A stretch of 64,000 nt of DNA from Prevotella sp. GTDB lineage: Bacteria > Bacteroidota > Bacteroidia > Bacteroidales > Bacteroidaceae. Positions 57,127-64,000 of the stretch are shown here, in pieces (position 1 is the stretch's first letter; each line of letters opens with the position of its first letter). The DNA lies in NCBI GenBank assembly GCA_017557405.1, contig JAFYYV010000003.1:27873-91872 (forward strand), written 5' to 3'. Below the pieces are notes generated by a model, which made no database searches, had not been told where the DNA came from, and saw only the letters and a program-made list of their open reading frames with translations. The position numbers and the translations under genes were made by a program.

Positions 57127-57774
57127 CTATGCTTCGTGAGCGGCGTTTTCCTCCTCGAATAGTCGGTCAAAAACCTTTCTCAATGCCTTCGTGTCGGTCA
57201 GCGTGGCACGAATCTGCTTCAAGTATTCCTCGTTGGGCGAGCCTGGTATCCAAAGCGAAATATAGCCATGCGGCGAATACTTGTCTTCCATATGCTGACA
57301 GAAACGTTGCCATTGCTCCTCGCGTGACTTCTCGGGATAGTTCTCCAAACCGAACTGAACGGTGCGGCGGAACACGGTCTCGGGTTCCAGGTCGCGATCG
57401 GCCTCGGCGACTATCTTCCCATAGATGCTTCGCGGAGCATGACTGGTAGAGGCTCGATGGTCTTCCACCGCCTCGCGCATCAACTTGATTTGCTCTGCCG
57501 AGAACCACTTGCGCAGACGTTGGTCGGCTGCCAGTATCTTCCCTCCCGTGATGTGGTGGATGGCGCGCGGCCCACTCATCCCGATGTCGTGGTAGGCGGC
57601 GATGGCGTAAGCCATGTTGATGTCTGCCCCCACTCGGCGCGCCAGCACAAGACTGCGGCTGATGACGCGTTGCACGTGGCTGATGCCATGCGAACGGCCA
57701 AACTCGGCATAGCGGGGCAGGATGTTGGTCTCAACAAAGTGAACGAGGTCCAAACTAGGGGTTGTTTCCATCAT
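57127..57774 (-). CDS. HD-domain hydrolase
   Basis: The 215-residue protein has the HD order HGISHVQRVISRSLVLARR near residue 25, AIAAYHDIG near 55, and EDHRASTSHAPRSIYGKIVAEADRDLE near 110, fitting a metal-dependent phosphohydrolase of the HD superfamily. It is probably cytoplasmic and its substrate is unknown. It is transcribed from a promoter interlocked with that of menA. The leader would be about 13 bases. Confidence 0.88.
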   Translation of the reverse strand: MMETTPSLDLVHFVETNILPRYAEFGRSHGISHVQRVISRSLVLARRVGADINMAYAIAAYHDIGMSGPRAIHHITGGKILAADQRLRKWFSAEQIKLMREAVEDHRASTSHAPRSIYGKIVAEADRDLEPETVFRRTVQFGLENYPEKSREEQWQRFCQHMEDKYSPHGYISLWIPGSPNEEYLKQIRATLTDTKALRKVFDRLFEEENAAHEA

Positions 57775-57787
57775 AACCTTTGATTTT

Positions 57788-57823
57788 TTTGCAAATATAA
57801 TGTTTTATGTTTAATTTTGCAAA
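57788..57823. promoter_or_regulatory. Interlocked divergent promoters of the HD gene and menA
   Basis: Plus strand: TTTG (57788-57791), 20 bp, TAATTTTG (57812-57819). Minus strand: TTTG (57823-57820), 20 bp, TATATTTG (57799-57792). Two TTTGCAAA blocks (57788-57795 and 57816-57823) each serve as -33 of one promoter and -7 of the other. The two polymerases cannot bind together. Confidence 0.8.
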
Positions 57824-57838
57824 GAAATAGAATAATAA

Positions 57839-58771
57839 ATGAAGGGTACAATGAACTCTGAACTGAAAATCAACTCTCCTCGCGCGTGGTTTTTGGCTGC
57901 CCGTCCGAAGACGCTCACCGGTGCGGCTGTTCCCGTGATGATTGGCGCCTCGCTGGCCATAGCCGACATGCATGGGCGCATCTCGTGGTGGGCGGCGGCA
58001 TTGTGTTTGCTCTTTGCCTTCATCATGCAGATCGACGCCAACTTCGTGAACGACTATTTCGATTTCCAGAAAGGAACCGACGACGAACAGCGCCTAGGAC
58101 CCAAGCGGGCTTGCGCACAAGGGTGGGTGACACCCCGAGCCATGCGCATCGCCATTGCCATCACCACGTTGTTGGCTTGCGCAGTTGGTTTGCCGCTCGT
58201 CCTCTTCGGAGGTTGGACCATGGTGGCTGTCGGAGCCCTGTGCGTGGTCTTCTGCTTCCTCTACACCACCCATCTCTCCTACATCGGCATGGGCGACCTG
58301 CTCGTCTTGCTGTTCTTTGGCATCGTACCCGTCACAATGACCTATTATCTGGCGCTTCCCGATGGCCTGCAGACCATCTCCACGGAGTGTCTCGTGGCTT
58401 CTGTGGCATGTGGTTTGGTGGTGGATACCCTTCTTGTGGTCAACAACTATCGCGACATCGATAACGACCGTCGTACTGGAAAGCGCACGCTTATTGTCAG
58501 CATCGGCCACGCTGCCGCCGAGTGGCTCTACCTTGCGTTGGGAGTGGTTCCTTGCCTGCTGGGCATTGTCTTCGCCCTCCATGGCCACCTCTGGGCTCTG
58601 TTGCTTCCCCTCCTCTTCTATCTGCCCCTCCACATCAAGACCTTCCTCCACATGAAACGCATCGCCCGAGGGCGCGAACTCAACCACATTCTGGGGCTCA
58701 CCGCTCGCAACATCTTCATCTACGGCCTCTCCGTCTCCCTCGGTCTTTTGCTTAGTTTTTGGGGGGAGTGA
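57839..58771 (+). CDS. menA: 1,4-dihydroxy-2-naphthoate polyprenyltransferase MenA
   Basis: The 310-residue protein has about nine hydrophobic segments and the two Asp-rich motifs of UbiA-type prenyltransferases, NDYFDFQKGTDD near 64 and NNYRDIDNDRRTGKRTL near 200. The start RPKTLTGAAVPVMIGASLA is typical of MenA. It attaches the polyprenyl chain to DHNA in the inner membrane, the step of menaquinone synthesis before the last methylation. A terminator is seen at 58849-58874. The ATG at 57851 is an alternative start. Confidence 0.93.
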   Translation: MKGTMNSELKINSPRAWFLAARPKTLTGAAVPVMIGASLAIADMHGRISWWAAALCLLFAFIMQIDANFVNDYFDFQKGTDDEQRLGPKRACAQGWVTPRAMRIAIAITTLLACAVGLPLVLFGGWTMVAVGALCVVFCFLYTTHLSYIGMGDLLVLLFFGIVPVTMTYYLALPDGLQTISTECLVASVACGLVVDTLLVVNNYRDIDNDRRTGKRTLIVSIGHAAAEWLYLALGVVPCLLGIVFALHGHLWALLLPLLFYLPLHIKTFLHMKRIARGRELNHILGLTARNIFIYGLSVSLGLLLSFWGE

Positions 58772-58848
58772 AGAGCATAGTCACGATACAATACTGCCAT
58801 AGTTTCCTCCTTTTCTGGGGCCCCCTCCCGACCTCCCCCAGAAGGGTG

Positions 58849-58874
58849 AGGGGAAGGATTTTGCCCCTTTTTTT
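58849..58874 (+). terminator. Possible terminator of menA
   Basis: AGGGG (58849-58853) pairs with CCCCT (58864-58868) and a run of seven T begins in the last base pair. The stem is short and the loop is 10 bases. The C-rich repeat upstream may join the fold. Confidence 0.55.
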
Positions 58875-58918
58875 AATGGTTAATTAGTTACTTCGCTGCT
58901 GTCTATCTCCTTCGGAGA

Positions 58919-58946
58919 GATGAAAGATGAAGGATGAAAGATGAAA
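58919..58946 (+). repeat. Heptamer tandem repeat GATGAA(A/G)
   Basis: Four consecutive units GATGAAA, GATGAAG, GATGAAA, GATGAAA. A short, slippage-prone filler outside genes. Confidence 0.85.
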
Positions 58947-59197
58947 GATTATCTGCCTGGCGCCTTTGGCAAATTCCTCCGCATCTCTATCGCTTTATCT
59001 GCGCGCGCTCCCTCCTTTTCGCATCCTCCAACGCAGCGGTATTGGTGGTGCTTGATTTCGATTACAAATTTACGAAATAAATTTCAATGCTCCAAATTTC
59101 ATGGTAAAAAATATTTACAATATTTCGATTGAATGAGAGCAAAGTCAAGCTTTGCTTGAACTTAGCTGAATGTGAGAAAAATCGACGATAGTCAGCG

Positions 59198-59280
59198 TCA
59201 TTTGTGACTTTTGAGCCTGTCAAAGACCATCTTTGAGCAGACCAAAGCTAAGCAATGAGGAGGTCAAAGATGGTTTATGG
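59198..59280 (+). repeat. 22-nt periodic TCA-N11-TGA array, cluster 4 (4 units)
   Basis: Units at 59198-59214, 59220-59236, 59242-59258 and 59264-59280 keep the 5-nt spacers. The second unit (TCAAAGACCATCTTTGA) has complementary arms. The third begins CCA and the fourth ends TGG, so this cluster is the most decayed. Confidence 0.82.
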
Positions 59281-59359
59281 CGCAGCCATAGCAAAATATG
59301 CAGAAATAGGGCGATTTCATGATAATCCTTAACGAATGTTAAATCAACTCGGGCAAATA

Positions 59360-59590
59360 GTGACAAAGTGACAAAGTGACAATAAGGTGTTTTCGACCTG
59401 CCGAGGCGCATGAAGTGTGAATATTACAATTATAAATTGAAGATTTGGGTACACAAAAATGAAATGAGTGTAATATTACTAATTTTATTATAATATATAA
59501 TATCAATATTATATATTATAATAACACATGATAGAGGGGTGCGCTTGAACAAAATGAAAAGTGCTTAATGTCACTTTGTCACTTTGTCAC
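59360..59590. repeat. Perfect inverted GTGACAAA repeats around an AT palindrome
   Basis: GTGACAAA is iterated with a 9-base period in 59360-59381, and 59569-59590 is its exact 22-base reverse complement. Between them 59485-59503 and 59506-59524 form a perfect 19-bp AT-only inverted repeat with a two-base loop (59504-59505), which could extrude as a cruciform. Confidence 0.88.
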
Positions 59591-59997
59591 TTTTCATTTT
59601 ATTTGCATCCGAGGTCATGGCTAGTCTTTGCATTTTCCTCTCCAATCTTTTGTTGTTCTAGAAATAGTTTTTCTATCTCGTTTGAAGTAAAAAAAAGTGG
59701 AAGGAGTATAGCAGATTGTAGGGGTTATAAATCGTAAGTGTTAAAAAAACGAGGTGAAAAACGGGGGTGTAGAGAGCGAAAATGGGGCGATAAATGGCAA
59801 AATTAGCCAAAAAATCGAGCGAAATCGCGATTTATTGAACTCAAACCCCCGAAAATCGAGCACTAAAATCAAGGTTGGAAAGTGGTTTCAGATTGAAAGG
59901 GGAATATATTTATTTAGTTTCCCGAAAATCATCTATCTTTGACTTTGTCGAAGAAAACCTGCTTTATAGCCGTCCCTTAAAAAGGGACTCAAAATGT

Positions 59998-60028
59998 TTT
60001 GAATTGTTCTCACTAATTCGTACCTTTG
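59998..60028 (+). promoter_or_regulatory. Promoter of the lipoprotein gene
   Basis: TTTG (59998-60001), 19 bp, TACCTTTG (60021-60028). The start is expected near 60033, 44 bases before the ATG. Confidence 0.78.
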
Positions 60029-60076
60029 CACCCGTTTATCCATAAAACAACAACTCATTATAAAAACAGGTAATTC

Positions 60077-60640
60077 ATGAGCAAGAAAAGAGCCATGGCT
60101 CTGGCCATAAAATGTTACTTCATTCTTTCGTTTGTAGCCCTTTTGTCCAATTGCGCTACACAGAGGGAATCAACCATAGTAGGAGGCAAATATGATGCCG
60201 CAAAAGATGTTACAGAATTTTTTGTCTTACCCTATGGACAAGTCGCCCTTCCTGGCAAATGGGATAAATGCGGTTATAACAAAATTGCACGTCAGCAATT
60301 ATTCACTAACCAAGACTCTATCTTCGTCGCCTTCGCTTTCGGACGAACTGATAATTATGAATTCAATAAAGATGGTGCATTAAAGGGCTATGATTTCGTA
60401 AAGGCATTTTACGAATGGGAGTCCGAATATTTTAAATCGGAGGGGTTGGAGTCTCAAATGAAAGAGGATGACAGCGAGAGACAATATGTAATCTACAGAA
60501 TCTATGGAGAAAGAGTTGATACCTACTTCTTAATTGGAGAAAAGAACGGCAAAGTCAGCAATTTCTCCATCAACATCACCTCTCGATGGAATGAAAACGA
60601 GAAAATTCAATTTCTGAAGAGGATTTTCCTAACAGATTGA
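60077..60640 (+). CDS. Hypothetical lipoprotein
   Basis: The 187-residue protein begins MSKKRAMALAIKCYFILSFVALLSNC, a lipoprotein signal with LSNC as lipobox. The mature part has no motif that I recognise (TEFFVLPYGQVALPGKWDKCGYNK, ending FLKRIFLTD). It is probably anchored to a membrane from outside the cytoplasm. The gene is more AT-rich than most of the window and is isolated between the repeat-rich region and the mobile module. It has its own promoter. Function unknown. Confidence 0.75.
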   Translation: MSKKRAMALAIKCYFILSFVALLSNCATQRESTIVGGKYDAAKDVTEFFVLPYGQVALPGKWDKCGYNKIARQQLFTNQDSIFVAFAFGRTDNYEFNKDGALKGYDFVKAFYEWESEYFKSEGLESQMKEDDSERQYVIYRIYGERVDTYFLIGEKNGKVSNFSINITSRWNENEKIQFLKRIFLTD

Positions 60641-60951
60641 AAACATAATAAACAATTATAATCATGAATTCTTCACCGATTAAATTGGGTCAAAACAGAC
60701 CGAAACAAACCTTAAATCGAATCGCGTAAATCGCTGTTATACCTTAACTTAGCTTAACTTCTTCCGTTAAGCGCCTATTGCAAGTTTTCTTCTTTTAGAG
60801 TAATTTTGTACCGCCATTGTACCTCGGGTGGATGAGCAGGAGGACTAAGGGTACTTCCCTTAAATACCCTTATTTCCTCTTAAATCCGCTAAATTGGTTT
60901 CCGTCAAGAACCGCCCACCGAGAAAGGCAGAATTTTACAAAATTACTCGAT
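60641..60951. other. Boundary region before the mobile module
   Basis: No gene is seen in most of it. CTTAAC and GTTAAG (60743-60771) may form a hairpin. A promoter lies at 60778-60808. The presumed leader, about 140 bases, has the hairpin AAGGGTA/TACCCTT near 60837-60861. The open frame of the next gene runs through this leader (from an ATG at 60832), but that start is considered unlikely. A left attachment site may lie here; it cannot be fixed from one end. Confidence 0.5.
60778..60808 (+). promoter_or_regulatory. Possible promoter of the triple-HTH gene
   Basis: TTG (60778-60780), 20 bp, TAATTTTG (60801-60808). The start would be near 60813. Confidence 0.6.
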
Positions 60952-61689
60952 ATGGACAACAAACAGACTTCTCAAATTCCCAACATCCTTCTGTCCGTGA
61001 AGGATGCCTCCGTCGCCATCAGTGTCAGCACTAAGATGGTGCGCTTGCTTATTGCCTCCGGCAGACTGAAAGCCGTCAACCTCGGCAAGCGGATGACACG
61101 AATAAGCCTACAGGAACTTACAGACTTTGCCCAAGGGCAAGGTTGCGATGTCGTGCTACCTTCTTCTTTCCCTTCTTTTAATAATGACAAAAGGGAAAAG
61201 AAAAAGCCATATGTCTCCGCCAAGCCTGAGACAGGCAACGTGAATAAGAGAGCCAAGTGCCGCATGACACCAGCCAGCGACAAAGCCCCAGAAGGTGTTA
61301 CGCACGACACCCATTATACGTTGGCAGAGGTGATGAGGAAGTTTGGCATCAAGTACGGTCGATTCTATGAGGTGCGCAACCGTTTCCAACTCCCATCCGT
61401 CCATGCCTGGGGAACGACCGCTTTCAGGAAGGAGGACGTGGAGGAAGCCATTGCCAAGTACAACGAGGAACAAGGAAAGGCACAGACGGAGGCATACTAC
61501 ACCTGCTTTGACATCATGCAGAAGTTCGGTCTGGGCAAGACGCAAGTACGACGCTTTGCCGAGACTCATGGTGTCCGTATCAAGAAAGCCAAAGGCGGCA
61601 GGGCAAACCTCTACCTAAAGGCAGACTGGGAAGCAGCCCGGAAGAAAGCCGAGAAAACAAGTGCCAGCACCAAGGCGAAACGGTCATGA
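60952..61689 (+). CDS. Triple helix-turn-helix DNA-binding protein
   Basis: The start is set at MDNKQTSQIP (60952). The 245-residue protein seems to contain three winged-helix or excisionase-type units: 13-65 (LLSVKDASVAISVSTKMVRLLIASGRLKAVNLGKRMTRIS), about 123-175 (HYTLAEVMRKFGIKYGRFYEVRNRFQLPSVHAWG) and 182-240 (YYTCFDIMQKFGLGKTQVRRFAETHGVRIKKAKGG). The first is closest to the excisionase (HTH_17) type. Such a protein could bind attachment sites or control excision of the element. It is encoded just before the recombinase. The middle linker is basic. Confidence 0.75.
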   Translation: MDNKQTSQIPNILLSVKDASVAISVSTKMVRLLIASGRLKAVNLGKRMTRISLQELTDFAQGQGCDVVLPSSFPSFNNDKREKKKPYVSAKPETGNVNKRAKCRMTPASDKAPEGVTHDTHYTLAEVMRKFGIKYGRFYEVRNRFQLPSVHAWGTTAFRKEDVEEAIAKYNEEQGKAQTEAYYTCFDIMQKFGLGKTQVRRFAETHGVRIKKAKGGRANLYLKADWEAARKKAEKTSASTKAKRS

Positions 61690-62092
61690 TATTACTAATG
61701 TTGGTACTACTTCTAATGATGGTTAGAACCAATCCTGTAATCCGAGGCTCAAAACGGCTGATTTCAGACCGTTGTACCTCTATTGTAGCTTTGCGACCCG
61801 TAACTTTGCAGAGCCAATCGGAAAAAGATGTACCCCACCTTTGGAAGTGTCTTGAAACCAATGGCAATAATGAATGCGACGCAACTGTCAACCCTGTTTA
61901 TAGTATGATTTTCGCTGCAATTTCATACTCGAATGCAAAGTCAGGTTAAATCTGATGCATTGAGGGACAACATTTTAGGCTTGACCCAAACAAAGGGTGT
62001 ACCTTTGCAGACGCTTGAAATCCAGACCGCCCATGAAGGGCAAGGCAGGACAAGCGAAAATAGACAAATATAATACAATAAAAATAGCAGAT
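61690..62092. other. Promoter-rich gap before the recombinase
   Basis: Three -7 boxes are seen on the plus strand: TAGCTTTG (61786-61793), TAACTTTG (61801-61808) and TACCTTTG (62000-62007). The first has TTTC at the right distance as a weak -33 box. The last lies 86 bases before the recombinase start. An open frame from 61686 to 61949 begins within an ATGA overlap but looks non-coding. Confidence 0.5.
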
Positions 62093-63262
62093 ATGACGAA
62101 TTTATGTACCAAGGTAACAGTACGGAAGCGACCCATCAAGAACGGGCAGACATCGCTCTATCTCGATTTCTACCCACCTATCCGTAACCCGAAGACAGGC
62201 AGACTGTCCCGACGTGAGTATCTGGGATTCTACATCTATACCAATCCCACGGAGAAGTTTCAGCAGGAGTATAACCGCAGTATGCTCCAGAAGGCGGAAC
62301 TTGTCAAATGCCGCCGTACAGAGTCCATCATCAATGAGGAGTTTGGTTTCCTCGACCGCTCCAAAGGTCAGGAGAGCTTTCTTGACTATTTCAAGATGCG
62401 CATGAACGAGTCCACCAACAAAGCCAACTGGAAGGCTGCCTACAAGCACTTCGAGAATTATGCCGGTGGAGAGTGCCGTTTCTGCGACCTCTCTGTGGCT
62501 TATTGCCAGAAGTTCCTTGACTACATGCTGTCGGACAAGTGCAAGCGCAATGACAAGCTGATGATGAGCACGACCGCCAACAACCATTTCGTCAAACTGA
62601 AAGCCGCCCTACGAATGGCATATGAGGACGGACATATCAAAGAGAACATAGCCAAGAAACTTGTCAAGGCAAAGGGACACGGCAACAAACGGCAGTACCT
62701 GACCAAGGAGGAACTGTTTGCCCTGTCAAAGGCAGAGTGCAAGAGTGACGTGCTACGACGTGCCGGACTGTTCTCCTGCCTGACAGGACTACGCCTGTCC
62801 GACTGCATCCTGCTCCAATGGGAGAACATCAAGAAGTCGAGCGATGGCGGCTGGGTACTCGACATTACGACCAAGAAGACAAAGACCGATGCCATCCTGC
62901 CTATCAGCGATGAAGCACTTGCCCTATGCGGTGAGCGTGGAGAGGGTCAGGTATTTAAGAAACTGACACCGAATCTGGTTGCCGCCCACCTCAAAGACTG
63001 GATAGATGCAGCTGGCATCACCAAGCATATCACTTTCCACTGTTTCCGTCATACCTTTGCCACCTTGCAACTGGCAGGAGGCACGGACATCTACACCGTG
63101 AGCAAGCTGCTTACCCACAGCAACCTTGCCACAACACAGGTGTATGCAGAGGTAGTCAGTGAACTGAAACGTGACGCATCCGAGCGCATTTCATTGAAGG
63201 ACGATGCCAAGGAGAATGCCACTTCAGAAGAAGTAAAAAACGAAGAAACACTTGCTCATTGA
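62093..63262 (+). CDS. Tyrosine recombinase (integrase)
   Basis: The start at 62093 (MTNLCTKVTVRKRPIKNGQTSLYLDFYPP) gives the usual N-terminal arm-binding domain of Bacteroidetes integrases. The 389-residue protein has a SAM-like core-binding domain at about 110-205 and the catalytic set Arg234 (TGLRLSD), His316-x-x-Arg319 (HCFRHTFAT), His342 (LTHSNLATTQ) and Tyr351 (QVYAEV). It should integrate and excise the element at a specific site by a covalent tyrosine intermediate. All key residues are present, so it is probably active. Confidence 0.95.
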   Translation: MTNLCTKVTVRKRPIKNGQTSLYLDFYPPIRNPKTGRLSRREYLGFYIYTNPTEKFQQEYNRSMLQKAELVKCRRTESIINEEFGFLDRSKGQESFLDYFKMRMNESTNKANWKAAYKHFENYAGGECRFCDLSVAYCQKFLDYMLSDKCKRNDKLMMSTTANNHFVKLKAALRMAYEDGHIKENIAKKLVKAKGHGNKRQYLTKEELFALSKAECKSDVLRRAGLFSCLTGLRLSDCILLQWENIKKSSDGGWVLDITTKKTKTDAILPISDEALALCGERGEGQVFKKLTPNLVAAHLKDWIDAAGITKHITFHCFRHTFATLQLAGGTDIYTVSKLLTHSNLATTQVYAEVVSELKRDASERISLKDDAKENATSEEVKNEETLAH

Positions 63263-63296
63263 TATTCTTGACGTTAAATGTAAAAAGAAAATTCAC

Positions 63297-63731
63297 ATGG
63301 ATAACGCAACTAACAATCTCTCGTTCGACCAGCTGCCCAAGGCAGTCGGCGAACTGCTGACCAAGGTGGACTATGTGATTAGCCGCCTTGACGAGAAGAA
63401 GGATGCCGACGGTGCATCCTCAACCCAGGATGATGACCAGATGATGACGATGGAAGAAGCCTGTCAGTTCATTGGCAAGAAACGCTCTACGATGTACTCC
63501 CTCACATCTGAGCGACGCATCCCATACCGCAAGCGTGGCAACAAACTCTACTTCTTCAAGAAGGAACTGGTGGAATGGATTCAGAGCGGAGGGGCATACG
63601 ACAAGCCCTATACGCTCTCCGAACAGGAACAGGCAGAGTTCGATGCCCATCTGGAAGAACTGCGTCAGAAGAAAAGGCACAAGCCATTGTCACTCACAGA
63701 ATCAACCGAAGCGCAAGCCGCAAACCATTAG
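63297..63731 (+). CDS. Excisionase-like HTH protein
   Basis: The start at 63297 (MDNATNNLSFDQLPKAVGELLTKVDYVISRLDEK) gives a 144-residue protein with an N-terminal coiled-coil-like helix and an excisionase-type HTH at 49-95 (MMTMEEACQFIGKKRSTMYSLTSERRIPYRKRGNKLYFFKKELVEWIQSG). Such proteins are found after the recombinase in Bacteroides elements and usually regulate excision or expression of mobilization genes. The C-terminal part is charged. Confidence 0.88.
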   Translation: MDNATNNLSFDQLPKAVGELLTKVDYVISRLDEKKDADGASSTQDDDQMMTMEEACQFIGKKRSTMYSLTSERRIPYRKRGNKLYFFKKELVEWIQSGGAYDKPYTLSEQEQAEFDAHLEELRQKKRHKPLSLTESTEAQAANH

Positions 63732-63735
63732 TATC

Positions 63736-63939
63736 ATGACGGGACGCAAGCTTATACACATTTCCACAGGCGAACAGCCTTTCAGACACTTTACAGTGCT
63801 GTCAGCAAAATGCAGCCAGTACCCTAAGGGTGTTTTTAAGGTGTTTGGGGGAGCAAGTATAGGTTTTGCGTCCCACAAAACCACGGCTAAGAAAGCCGGA
63901 ATTAGCCAGATGTCCCATCCAGCACTTTACAACGTATGA
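63736..63939 (+). CDS. Small ORF before the mobilization gene
   Basis: The ORF of 67 residues starts 4 bases after the excisionase-like gene and ends with TGA that overlaps the next ATG (63936-63939, ATGA). This tight arrangement supports translation. I do not recognise the sequence (MTGRKLIHISTGEQPFRHF, ending SHPALYNV). It could be a small regulatory protein or just a coupling frame. Confidence 0.5.
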   Translation: MTGRKLIHISTGEQPFRHFTVLSAKCSQYPKGVFKVFGGASIGFASHKTTAKKAGISQMSHPALYNV

Positions 63940-64000
63940 ATCCCCAAACACCCAAGGAGAAGAACAGCAAGGGCGGTCGCCCGAAGAAGCCAGAGAACGA
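63936..64000 (+). CDS. Start of a mobilization-like protein, cut by the window edge
   Basis: Only 21 full codons are visible: MNPQTPKEKNSKGGRPKKPEN. The GGRPKK-type basic start is that of ribbon-helix-helix relaxosome proteins (MobA/MobC type) in Bacteroides mobilizable elements. The start codon overlaps the previous stop. Identity rests on this short stretch and context. Confidence 0.55.
   Translation, partial: MNPQTPKEKNSKGGRPKKPEN

Larger units (their letters stand above)
58772..60076. other. Long intergenic region with repeats
   Basis: No gene is supported in these 1.3 kb. It holds a C-rich dispersed repeat (58818-58857), a T-run terminator (58849-58874), a GATGAAA heptamer repeated four times (58919-58946), the four-unit 22-nt array (59198-59280), the inverted GTGACAAA repeats (59360-59590) around an AT palindrome, a TTCTAGAAATAG segment near 59660 that recalls the composite elements, and the promoter of the lipoprotein gene at 59998-60028. 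Confidence 0.65.
60641..64000. mobile_element. Left part of an integrative mobilizable element
   Basis: A triple-HTH protein, a tyrosine recombinase, an excisionase-like protein, a small ORF and the start of a mobilization-like protein stand in order on the plus strand, as in mobilizable or conjugative elements of Bacteroidales. The right end is outside the window. The left boundary is placed somewhere between 60641 and 60951 by gene order only; no repeat or tRNA was found to define it. Confidence 0.7.

Noticed and set aside
59754-59942. A 62-codon frame before the lipoprotein gene
   Set aside because: It is AT-rich, has no promoter or leader of its own, and no recognisable motif.
60832-60951. 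A longer start for the triple-HTH protein
   Set aside because: The extension would be encoded by the presumed leader with a hairpin and is not like the family; MDNKQTSQIP is the normal kind of start.
60641-60951. A tRNA gene as attachment site
   Set aside because: No cloverleaf or CCA end could be found in this stretch.
61686-61949. An 87-codon frame starting in an ATGA overlap after the triple-HTH gene
   Set aside because: The sequence holds promoter boxes and an unlikely protein (MILLMLVLLLMM start, then no motif); probably non-coding, though not excluded.

Overview
The window comes from a Bacteroidales bacterium, most likely Prevotella or a close relative. The grounds are SusC/SusD pairs, a complete Bat (aerotolerance) operon, a type IX secretion sorting tail, menaquinone synthesis by MenA, promoters of the Bacteroidetes type (TTTG, about 19-20 bp, then TAnnTTTG), AT-rich leaders without strong Shine-Dalgarno sequences, and a mobilizable-element module of the Bacteroides kind at the right edge. 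No rRNA or tRNA gene was seen.

Layout. 1-1031: the 3' part of a CotH-kinase-like gene. 1709-15084: a plus-strand run with an exported MG2/plug-like protein, a sugar MFS transporter, a DUF5107-TPR protein, a GH35-type glycosidase and a GH2-esterase fusion, probably a small carbohydrate-use cluster without SusC/SusD. 15050-16273: queH and an exported nitroreductase on the minus strand. 17168-19106: groES-groEL. 19253-19389: a possible orphan small RNA. 19421-21007: a sugar kinase fused to a RapZ C-terminal domain (AmgK-like). 21093-37984: a seven-gene minus-strand operon of two SusC/SusD pairs and three fasciclin-domain lipoproteins, with a divergent T9SS-sorted carbohydrate-binding-like protein at 38275-40257. 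40386-42873: a MurU-like nucleotidyltransferase and guaA. 43342-45069: a SulP transporter. 45410-57106: moxR, DUF58 and batA-E, then PAP2 phosphatase, queA and a DUF2027-Smr protein. 57127-58771: an HD hydrolase and menA, driven by interlocked divergent promoters. 60077-60640: a lipoprotein of unknown function. 60952-64000: a module with a triple-HTH protein, tyrosine recombinase, excisionase-like protein and the start of a mobilization-like gene, running off the right edge.

How the genes work together. The AmgK-RapZ fusion and MurU would convert cell-wall amino sugars to UDP-MurNAc, bypassing de novo synthesis. They are separated here by the fasciclin/SusCD island, as if that island had been inserted between them. 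MoxR, DUF58 and the Bat proteins form the known envelope stress complex. QueH and QueA catalyse consecutive late steps of queuosine synthesis, although their genes lie about 39 kb apart.

The least explained signal is non-coding. Four intergenic regions (near 1.1, 16.6, 43.1 and 59.2 kb) carry tandem arrays of a 17-nt unit of the form TCA-N11-TGA with exact 5-nt spacers, so a strict 22-nt period. Two arrays sit in a composite element of about 330 bp present in opposite orientations. The other two lie beside inverted GTGACAA-type repeats enclosing an AT-rich core. A second strong candidate is the promoter-to-terminator unit at 19220-19389, which has mutually exclusive pairing segments.
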